Shown in pieces: positions 1 to 5,120 of a stretch of 8,223 nucleotides of DNA. Position 1 is the first letter of the stretch, and the number at the start of each line of letters is the position of its first letter. Source of the stretch: Bacillota bacterium. Lineage in GTDB: Bacteria; Bacillota; Clostridia; Acetivibrionales; DSM-1351. The stretch lies in contig JAEZIV010000081.1 in assembly GCA_023436515.1 (NCBI GenBank), positions 1 to 8,223 of the forward strand, given 5' to 3'. Under the pieces are notes generated by a model, which saw nothing but the letters and a program-made list of their open reading frames with translations, did not search any database and was not told where the DNA came from. The translations under genes and the position numbers were made by a program.

Positions 1-83
1 GGCTTCACCTGCTCCATACTGTTTGTACCGGATTTACACCCGGCATTGCATTCCTTTAAAAGTTTAATGGTATCTTCATTCAT
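1..83 (-). CDS. 5' end of a DUF2383-like small helical protein (partial)
   Basis: Only the first 27 codons lie in the window; the gene runs off the left edge. The start ATG at 83-81 is preceded by GGAAG (90-94) with a 6-base gap. The N-terminus contains LLKECNAGCKSG followed by SMEQV. This resembles the opening helix of clostridial DUF2383-type four-helix-bundle proteins, which commonly begin with a LLKECNAGxKxG...S pattern. The function of that family is not established. The assignment rests on recognising one short motif, so it is tentative. The gene lies downstream of, and on the same strand as, the FxLYD gene, with 116 bases between them. Confidence 0.5.
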   Translation of the reverse strand, partial: MNEDTIKLLKECNAGCKSGTNSMEQVK

Positions 84-131
84 AGTTATCTTCCAATGCC
101 CAGAATTTTCTCAGGATCATTTGGGAAATTG

Positions 132-148
132 GGCTGGATTACCTCCTT
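132..148 (+). other. 17-base match to the 3' end of 16S rRNA / orphan Shine-Dalgarno complement
   Basis: GGCTGGATTACCTCCTT differs at one base from the conserved 16S rRNA 3' end (GGCTGGATCACCTCCTT). Flanking sequence does not resemble 16S rRNA. Read on the minus strand it gives AAGGAGGT, an ideal ribosome binding site, but no start codon lies at normal distance; the nearest ATG is about 20 bases further on and opens only 14 codons. It may be chance or a decayed ribosome binding site. Confidence 0.3.
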
Positions 149-199
149 AGCTTATTGGTATTTATTTGTTTTCAACCTTCTTGGTCATACTATTATTAA

Positions 200-958
200 T
201 TATTTAACCATTGTATCAACTTGAACCTTATGAGTTTTTATTCCCTTAACTGCTTCAGTTCCCATAGCAGTAAATGTCATTGTGTCTCCGGCAGCAATAT
301 CATTGACTGCACCGGTAGCAGTTCCGACCAGCTTCTTGCTTGAATCATACAGACCTACAACAATAGTAAATGAATGAGCCGTGCTATCAGTGTTTTTGGC
401 TTCACCCTCGACAGTTGTAAATCCCATGTTATCTTTTATAACAATGTTTGAGAACTCAATAGGTACTACCTTATTTTTTGTACTGGATACTATGGTATCC
501 ACCTGAATTTTGTGGCTGTCTGCCTTAGAATAGTCTTCTGTTGCCAGGGCAGTAAAGATCTTGCTCTCTCCGCCATTCAAATCATTTATAGCTCCTACAG
601 CAGTACCTAAAAGCTTTTGATCCTTGTCATAAAAAGATACCTTCAGGGTAAAGCTATGTGCTTCTGAATCCTTATTGTTTGCTTCTCCAATAACTGTTGT
701 CAATCCAAGAGTAGATTTTAACGCTACGTTAGTAAATTCAATTTTAGACTTTGGATTGGTATCCTTAACTGTGGAGGATTCAGCCATATTGCTTGATTTC
801 GCCCCTCCATTGGCTAAACCCTCACCGACTGAATTCTTGGCCAGATCACCGGTATTTGTTTTATCTCCGCTCAAGCTAGATATCGCAGCAATCACAACTA
901 TTAATATCAATAACCAAAACCACCATTTTTTATAGATCGGCCTCTTTATTTTATCCAT
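200..958 (-). CDS. Membrane-anchored protein with two FxLYD-type repeats
   Basis: A 252-residue protein of unknown function, probably displayed outside the membrane. The N-terminus is basic (KIKRPIYKK) and runs into one hydrophobic helix at about residues 12-29 that begins WWFWLL; a low-complexity Ser/Gly/Asn/Lys linker follows to about residue 70. Two tandem domains of about 87 residues follow (about 71-157 and 164-252). Each has an IEF(T/S)N opening, a GEAxN turn, the FxLYD-like core (FTLKVSFYD and FTIVVGLYD), a GTAxGAxND stretch and a closing KxQVDT strand. I chose the ATG at 958-956 over one five codons upstream (973) because GGAGG at 967-971 sits 8 bases before it. FxLYD domains are beta-sandwich modules of secreted or anchored Gram-positive proteins. 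No partner is evident in the neighbouring genes, and the gene seems to be monocistronic. Confidence 0.8.
   Translation of the reverse strand: MDKIKRPIYKKWWFWLLILIVVIAAISSLSGDKTNTGDLAKNSVGEGLANGGAKSSNMAESSTVKDTNPKSKIEFTNVALKSTLGLTTVIGEANNKDSEAHSFTLKVSFYDKDQKLLGTAVGAINDLNGGESKIFTALATEDYSKADSHKIQVDTIVSSTKNKVVPIEFSNIVIKDNMGFTTVEGEAKNTDSTAHSFTIVVGLYDSSKKLVGTATGAVNDIAAGDTMTFTAMGTEAVKGIKTHKVQVDTMVK
203..469 (-). repeat. Second copy of the intragenic FxLYD domain repeat
   Basis: This stretch encodes about residues 164-252 and is a diverged copy of the domain encoded at 488-748. By eye about half the residues are identical, with shared blocks such as AHSFT, GTA, ND and QVDT. It reflects an internal duplication of one domain, not recent DNA-level repetition. 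Confidence 0.75.
488..748 (-). repeat. First copy of the intragenic FxLYD domain repeat
   Basis: Encodes about residues 71-157 of the anchored protein. It is the partner of the copy at 203-469, and the two are separated by a short linker (SSTKNKV region). Confidence 0.75.
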
Positions 959-994
959 GATTAATACCTCCATAAACTTATGCTACAGATACTA

Positions 995-1024
995 ATTACA
1001 CCCTTGCTATTGCCTCATTGTCCA
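995..1024 (-). promoter_or_regulatory. Candidate vegetative promoter for the FxLYD gene
   Basis: On the minus strand, TGGACA (1019-1024) and TGTAAT (995-1000) are 18 bases apart. Each differs from the sigma-A consensus at one position. The inferred start near 988 would give a leader of about 30 bases before the start codon, containing the GGAGG site. In AT-rich DNA such matches are common, so this is a candidate only. Confidence 0.35.
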
Positions 1025-1083
1025 GTCAAACAGAGTATGGAATGAATTTCCTATTCCAAAACATAACTAGCGATGCAATATTC

Positions 1084-1101
1084 CGATTGCTTCTGCAATC
1101 G
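1084..1101. repeat. Perfect inverted repeat (7-bp stem, 4-base loop)
   Basis: CGATTGC and GCAATCG flank the loop TTCT. No T-run follows on either strand, so it is not an intrinsic terminator. It lies between two divergent genes and could be a protein binding site or an RNA hairpin in a leader, or it could be chance. Confidence 0.4.
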
Positions 1102-1277
1102 ATTGAAACACTAAAAAGGTTGCCCAACTTAGCACATATTTATTTATTGTAGAAGCAGGAAAATGACCAGTTGGTGCTTATTGATTCAAAGAAGGCATCA
1201 GGGCTGATTAAGTGATGAATACTTTTATATAAGTTAATTAATACTATTAATAGAATAAATACTGGAGGATACACTAT

Positions 1278-1454
1278 ATGAGCGAACTTAATAATTTACT
1301 TTCTGATATTGAAAAGCTTCGTAAAAAATTAAATGATCTGATTATTAAGAAAAATATAGATCTTTCTGATCCTGAAATCGTAGCCGCAAGTCAAGTACTG
1401 AACGCAGCAATAACTAAATACACTGAATTACTGACAAAAAGAGAGAAGCCCTAA
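1278..1454 (+). CDS. Spo0E-family aspartyl-phosphate phosphatase
   Basis: A 58-residue cytosolic protein predicted to fold as a two-helix hairpin. Spo0E-family phosphatases remove the phosphate from the response regulator Spo0A~P and so hold back sporulation. Helix 1 covers about residues 4-25 (ELNNLLSDIEKLRKKLNDLI), then comes the loop NIDLSDPEIV, then helix 2 (about 33-54) carrying the signature SQVLN at 38-42. The family pattern is SQxLD, so the usual Asp is Asn42 here. The start ATG has GGAGG (1264-1268) 9 bases upstream, and the length is normal for the family. It stands alone, divergent from the FxLYD gene and convergent with the DUF2971 gene. The family call is firm from the motif order (IxxLRxxL ... 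DLSDPEV ... SQxL). Whether this copy is active, and its exact target, are inferred. Confidence 0.85.
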   Translation: MSELNNLLSDIEKLRKKLNDLIIKKNIDLSDPEIVAASQVLNAAITKYTELLTKREKP

Positions 1455-1475
1455 GCAGTGCTTTACAAGGGTAGG

Positions 1476-1524
1476 AAACCCAGCTTCAAGGCCCTGGCAA
1501 GTGGGGGGTCTGTATGCTGGGTTT
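1476..1524 (+). terminator. Long imperfect hairpin between convergent genes, possible terminator or structured RNA
   Basis: AAACCCAGC (1476-1484) pairs perfectly with GCTGGGTTT (1516-1524). Inside, AGGCCC (1489-1494) can pair with GGGTCT (1506-1511) with one G-U pair, leaving short internal loops and an apical loop of 11 bases. It begins 21 bases after the Spo0E-family stop codon. The sequence after the stem is AAATATTTAA, not a proper U-run, so termination would be weak or factor-assisted. The minus strand has no U-run either. The structure is more elaborate than a usual terminator. Confidence 0.45.
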
Positions 1525-1562
1525 AAATATTTAAGTGCCAATTTCTGATAACAATCTCATAC

Positions 1563-2435
1563 TTAATATCTCAAATTTTCATAAAGCCTTGAACGTTTTA
1601 TTCTATAATTTGAGCCCTTAATTCTATTTATTAAGTCCAGAAGCTTCTGTATTTCGGCAACCTCATACTTCTTCATTTCAGGAGAGGCAATTATTCCATC
1701 AATCAACTCTGCTGCTTCAATATTAACCCTTATTCCCGCTTCCGGGAGATAATTTAACCTTGACGTCATATCCTGAGGTACCGTTTGTCTGTGATCCTGA
1801 TCTATACTATATTGGGGACTGTCAGTAGGGATTATATTCGGCTCTGCTCTATGATTCTCACGCTTTTTTTGATACAGCATTATCCTGAATTCATGTTCAA
1901 ACTCGAATTCTTTCCTCTTGTTCTTAAAGGGCAAAAGTTCGTAGTCCGTGAAGCCGTCCTCATAGGTTTTGTCAAAGTCGATATAATCAACCTTAAACAT
2001 TTCCATTTCAAACCCTGGGGGCTTCTTAATTTTATGAAGCTTATCCAAGGTTGTACATACTGCAATCCCCTGGCCTGCTCTGGAGTATATTTCCCACATT
2101 GCTGCACTTTCACTTTCGTTTAAGTGCCAGCAGCTTATTGCCACCTTTTTCTTTCTTTCATTAAATTTTCGGATAAACTCTTTCTTAATGTCCTTATTTA
2201 AATCCTGTTTCGCACAGAAACCACTTTCTCCGCTTTTATCCTGCATACACTCTCTATCTAAATCCCTGAACTTGGTTGTACCATACTGTTGGGCAAATTG
2301 AAGAAAATTTTGCTTTGGAATTGCGCCCTCATATTTGTCCTTAAATTTATCAGCTCTGGCAAAATAGAGTTCTCCATTTACAAGGTTTAGAAATTTGATA
2401 ACATCTAGATATTTCCACAATTTGCTTTCAGACAT
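1563..2435 (-). CDS. DUF2971 family protein
   Basis: A 290-residue, soluble, highly charged protein with no signal peptide or membrane helix. It follows the DUF2971 layout. The N-terminal part has LYFARADKFKDKYEGA (residues 23-38), equivalent to the family's 'F(N/R)DPFEG' region. Next come SCWH (101-104), MWEIYS (113-118) with GQGIAV just after, and EFEHEFRIML (about 178-187). The C-terminal stretch IIASPEMKKYEVAEIQKLL (about 248-266) is followed by a terminal SRLYENLRY. The family's biochemical function is not known to me; its members are scattered through bacterial genomes and look like accessory genes. The start ATG has GAGGAG (2441-2446) 5 bases upstream. It lies 146 bases downstream of the ger operon on the same strand, and no strong terminator separates them. 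No frameshift is seen. Confidence 0.8.
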   Translation of the reverse strand: MSESKLWKYLDVIKFLNLVNGELYFARADKFKDKYEGAIPKQNFLQFAQQYGTTKFRDLDRECMQDKSGESGFCAKQDLNKDIKKEFIRKFNERKKKVAISCWHLNESESAAMWEIYSRAGQGIAVCTTLDKLHKIKKPPGFEMEMFKVDYIDFDKTYEDGFTDYELLPFKNKRKEFEFEHEFRIMLYQKKRENHRAEPNIIPTDSPQYSIDQDHRQTVPQDMTSRLNYLPEAGIRVNIEAAELIDGIIASPEMKKYEVAEIQKLLDLINRIKGSNYRIKRSRLYENLRY

Positions 2436-2536
2436 AAACTCTCCTCTATAACCATAGATTATTTTATGCTTCTATTCATAAATTGCGAAGAAAATTGAAT
2501 TGTCATTAACAACACGGCTTCAGTGCACCTATTAAT

Positions 2537-2566
2537 ATATTACCATTATATGTTCTCACAAGTCAA
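2537..2566 (-). promoter_or_regulatory. Candidate promoter for the DUF2971 gene
   Basis: On the minus strand, TTGACT (2561-2566) is followed after 18 bases by TAATAT (2537-2542). A perfect TATAAT (2545-2550) is also present, but only 10 bases from the TTGACT. It lies in the gap between the ger operon and the DUF2971 gene, where a separate promoter is expected if that gene is not read through from the operon. Confidence 0.35.
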
Positions 2567-2581
2567 AACCCACTTAAGCTC

Positions 2582-2749
2582 CTATCTCATAAACAAATAC
2601 ATAGCCGGAAGTACAGTTGTCATAAGGGCTATAAGCATAACAACAAAAGCACCGAACTTATTCTTCCCTTTCCATGTCCATACTCCGTAGCTGAAAGTAT
2701 AAATACTTACCCATATCACAACTATAATCAGAACAATGTTCAATGCCAT
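2582..2749 (-). CDS. Small two-helix membrane protein, probable germinant-receptor D subunit
   Basis: A 55-residue protein with two hydrophobic helices (about residues 2-22 and 32-54) joined by a short basic turn, WTWKGKNKFG. It is the last gene of the ger operon, 33 bases after the gerC stop. Some Bacillus and Clostridium germinant-receptor operons carry such a fourth gene, the D subunit: a small protein with two membrane segments that modulates receptor function. Size, topology and position all fit. I chose the ATG at 2749-2747 because AGGAG (2759-2763) lies 9 bases before it. A longer reading from a TTG at 2779 would add ten unlikely residues, and the ATG at 2758 directly abuts the ribosome binding site. 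The D-subunit call is an inference from context and architecture, because these small proteins diverge quickly in sequence. Confidence 0.7.
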   Translation of the reverse strand: MALNIVLIIVVIWVSIYTFSYGVWTWKGKNKFGAFVVMLIALMTTVLPAMYLFMR

Positions 2750-2782
2750 GATAACCATCTCCTGTCTGCATCCCAACAAGGT

Positions 2783-4024
2783 TTACTCATTTCTTATTAC
2801 TTCAGAATCTACTATAAGCTGATACTTTGTTTCAGGGAAGGCTTCAGACCATTTTGCCTTATCCCAATCCTTAATTGTAAGAAATCTTCTCTTTGCCATC
2901 TCGCCGAAGCCGAATATATCCGACTTGTATTCATAAGTAACCTTCTTGAGCAGCAGCTCCATTTCCTTCTGGAGAGTAGCTTTATAGGCTTTATTCAATT
3001 TAGCTGCATTCTGAGGAGTATCATAATCAGTATTGCTTTGTATTGCTTGGACACTAATGTCAAAATCAAGAGCTATTTTTATAACAGGTTTTCCCTCTAT
3101 AAGCTTTACAGTTGTTACTGAGGAATTTTCCCGTTTAATATTACTTAGCACCTTGAATTTGCTATCAATTGGATCATCAATGTCTATGATTATATTTTTA
3201 GAGCCTGTCATAAGGGCAAAAATTGACGCTTCTCTTGCATTGAGTCTACCCACCATCCTGTCCTGCTTAAACACGGCAAGACCGCTGAGAGACATTTTCA
3301 TCTCCTCTTCATCTCCGGTTTCTTTTTCAGAACCACCGCCGCCTGATTTCTTTTCTTCCCCTCCCGGATCCTTTTTGCCTCCTTCTTCACCTTTAGGTTT
3401 TTTATTATCAACTATATTCTTGTCCTGGGCAGTATAAATAGCCAAGGGTTGAGCTACATGATTTTTTGACCTGTACAAATAATCATCAAGCTGAGCATAA
3501 GGTATTAAGAAATCCGATTCATAGGTCTTAAATAACAATTCATAATATCTTGAAGGATTTGAGGTAAGCTTAGGCTGTATTGATTTCAGATACTCCTTTG
3601 CTCCCTCTGCCGCTACTACTATTTTGATATCCGGCCTTATCTGCATACCCTTCTCAAGTCCGTTTATAAAAGCAGTAATACCTTTTTGGGCAATATCCTC
3701 TGATACTACAATGATTTTAGTGTGAGATAAGTTAATATTCCTGCTGAGGTATTGTCCCGCCTTCTTTAACCCCGACAGGAAATTGTCGGTTTTATACGTA
3801 GTGATATCTGTACCCTCTCCTCCTCCTTCAGTAATTGCCTGTGGCACTGCTGTCTGAAAGGTAAGATTGAAGCTGTTCCCCTCCGCCTGATCAATGCCTA
3901 TGGCAATGACATAAGCCAAATCCTCGATTTCCCTATTATCATAACAGCCTGATAAAAAGCCGGTACAAAAAAACAATAGTAAAATGAAGGCTCTAAGTCT
4001 GACTTTACCAATTTGCTTACTCAT
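2783..4024 (-). CDS. gerC: Germinant-receptor lipoprotein, Ger(x)C family (C subunit)
   Basis: A 413-residue lipoprotein subunit of a spore germinant receptor, expected on the outer face of the spore inner membrane. The signal peptide ends in the lipobox LSGC, with the lipidated Cys at residue 27, followed by the family hallmark CYDNREIEDLAYVIAIGID. Further landmarks are NLSHTKIIVVSEDIA (about 98-112) and the C-terminal region with AYKATLQKEMELLLKKV and DIFGFGE. The ATG at 4024-4022 has AGGAGG (4036-4041) 11 bases upstream; a GTG at 4072 would put 16 extra residues before the signal peptide. The start overlaps the gerB stop by 8 bases. Residues 208-241 form an extra Gly/Lys/Glu-rich stretch between the N-terminal part and the rest. 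I use the symbol generically, because which Bacillus receptor is orthologous cannot be told. Confidence 0.93.
   Translation of the reverse strand: MSKQIGKVRLRAFILLLFFCTGFLSGCYDNREIEDLAYVIAIGIDQAEGNSFNLTFQTAVPQAITEGGGEGTDITTYKTDNFLSGLKKAGQYLSRNINLSHTKIIVVSEDIAQKGITAFINGLEKGMQIRPDIKIVVAAEGAKEYLKSIQPKLTSNPSRYYELLFKTYESDFLIPYAQLDDYLYRSKNHVAQPLAIYTAQDKNIVDNKKPKGEEGGKKDPGGEEKKSGGGGSEKETGDEEEMKMSLSGLAVFKQDRMVGRLNAREASIFALMTGSKNIIIDIDDPIDSKFKVLSNIKRENSSVTTVKLIEGKPVIKIALDFDISVQAIQSNTDYDTPQNAAKLNKAYKATLQKEMELLLKKVTYEYKSDIFGFGEMAKRRFLTIKDWDKAKWSEAFPETKYQLIVDSEVIRNE
3302..3403 (-). other. Low-complexity charged linker inside gerC
   Basis: Encodes residues 208-241, almost all Gly, Lys and Glu with a GGGG run. 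It separates the N-terminal part of GerC from the SLSGLAVF segment that starts the next structural part. The segment is likely a disordered, flexible linker. Its length and composition look unusual against GerC proteins I know, where this junction is usually short. Confidence 0.65.
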
Positions 4025-5120
4025 TATCAGTTCGACCTCCTTCCTGCTTCCTTCCAACCTTTTTAGCCGCACCCAAAATAATGATTATAAGAGGCAAAAC
4101 CAGACCAAAAAGCCATATAAATTTTCCTACAAAGGAATTAATTATATCAAGGTTCATCCTTTTAATTCCGTCTGCTGCTGTAAATGCCAAAATAGCTACC
4201 GGCAGAACCAAGGGCTTTGACTTTTTCAAGCTGAGAGTTTTTTGCATAATGAATATTAGAAAGGCAAATATCACACCCAAATAAAGCAGGGATGATATAG
4301 AGCAAACCAGAACAAATATTGACTCAACTCTTTGCTGAACGTTTCCAAACTCTATATGCTTGGCCATCTGAAATATCGGTATCCTGTTATCTACTGCAAT
4401 TTGGTAAGGGTAGAGCAATAAAAAGGACAGTGTTGACCAAATCAGCAGCAGCCCAGCCATTAATATGGACATATACCCTACTTTCTTCAAGTGCTGCTTA
4501 CTAAAAAATGGTACCATGAGGAATAAAATAATTAAGGGAGAATAGGCAGAAAGCTTGTAAAGGCTGCCCATGGCAATTGACCAATAACCCTGACCAAAAA
4601 TGGGAAACAAATTATCAATATGATATTTGGGTATCACACCTAGGGTTATAATTAAAAAACCAGCAACAATAAGCGGCAGTAGGAAGGCACTTATTCTTGC
4701 AACGGCTTCAATACCATAAAAGGCTGCTACAATAATACCAAAAAAGAAAAGTAACTCAACAAAGCCAAGTGGGGACTTGTCAAGGGAAATCATTTTAAGC
4801 ACCTGAGCAAAACCCCCAAGATTTATGGCAAGCTCAAAAAACAAAAAGAATACAATCAGCAAACCCATGATTATCTTGAGAGTTCTACCGCCGACTTTTT
4901 CACTTATATCTATCAGATCAAGGCTCCCAATGTTCTTGTACAGAGCTGCCGTTATTGCGAAATATATGACAATAATAAGCGTAGCTATCAAGGGTATCAT
5001 CCACCCGGCACTGCCTCCGTATTGAGCCACATCCCGGGGAAATGACAGAAGCACCTGAACGAAAATCAGATTAATCAATAAAGTTATTGCTTCCCAGGAA
5101 CCAAATTTTATTTTAGTCAT
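4017..5120 (-). CDS. gerB: Germinant-receptor B subunit, GerAB/ArcD/ProY-type membrane protein
   Basis: A 367-residue integral membrane protein with about ten hydrophobic segments, a typical length for the family. GerAB proteins belong to the amino acid-polyamine-organocation (APC) transporter superfamily and form the likely germinant-binding subunit in the spore inner membrane. The segments include ITLLINLIFVQVLLSFP (about 12-28), GWMIPLIATLIIVIYF (about 39-54), a helix around 83-105 and the last helix around 338-355. The conserved start pattern, short N-tail then a helix with FP near its end, is present, and the C-tail is short and basic (AAKKVGRKQ). The ATG at 5120-5118 overlaps the gerA stop by 8 bases. 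The A/G-rich end of gerA (GGAAGAGG) serves as ribosome binding site. Which germinant it recognises cannot be read from the sequence. Confidence 0.94.
   Translation of the reverse strand: MTKIKFGSWEAITLLINLIFVQVLLSFPRDVAQYGGSAGWMIPLIATLIIVIYFAITAALYKNIGSLDLIDISEKVGGRTLKIIMGLLIVFFLFFELAINLGGFAQVLKMISLDKSPLGFVELLFFFGIIVAAFYGIEAVARISAFLLPLIVAGFLIITLGVIPKYHIDNLFPIFGQGYWSIAMGSLYKLSAYSPLIILFLMVPFFSKQHLKKVGYMSILMAGLLLIWSTLSFLLLYPYQIAVDNRIPIFQMAKHIEFGNVQQRVESIFVLVCSISSLLYLGVIFAFLIFIMQKTLSLKKSKPLVLPVAILAFTAADGIKRMNLDIINSFVGKFIWLFGLVLPLIIIILGAAKKVGRKQEGGRTDNE

Larger units (their letters stand above)
959..1277. other. Gene-poor divergent intergenic region
   Basis: About 320 bases lie between the divergent starts of the FxLYD gene (minus) and the Spo0E-family gene (plus). 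I find no open reading frame with a ribosome binding site. It holds a candidate minus-strand promoter (995-1024), a weak inverted repeat TGGAAT/ATTCCA (1038-1043 and 1053-1058) and a perfect 7-base-pair hairpin (1084-1101). The stretch from 1206 to 1262 is very AT-rich and should contain the plus-strand promoter, but no pair of -35/-10 boxes there is convincing. Confidence 0.6.

Noticed and set aside
84..199. Short minus-strand frames (8 and 14 codons) between the FxLYD gene and the left-edge gene
   Set aside because: They are too short, without start sites at the proper distance from a ribosome binding site and with no recognisable motif.
1476..1524. A known riboswitch (such as a cyclic di-GMP type) at the hairpin after the Spo0E-family gene
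   Set aside because: The conserved riboswitch sequence elements I know are absent, and the hairpin lies downstream of a gene and facing another gene's end, not in a leader.
1785..2123. A 112-codon plus-strand open frame inside the DUF2971 gene
   Set aside because: It is the antisense shadow of a gene with recognisable family motifs and lacks a convincing ribosome binding site.
2436..2581. A terminator after the ger operon
   Set aside because: Only 4-5 bp imperfect stems can be drawn (for example AAGT/ACTT) and no U-run follows, so I do not call one.
3033..3437. A 134-codon plus-strand open frame inside gerC
   Set aside because: Its Pro/Ser-rich part is the complement of the Gly/Lys/Glu linker of gerC; there is no independent support.
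4022..4072. A 16-residue longer gerC from a GTG start
   Set aside because: The extension would place extra residues before a standard lipoprotein signal peptide, and the AGGAGG site matches the inner ATG.
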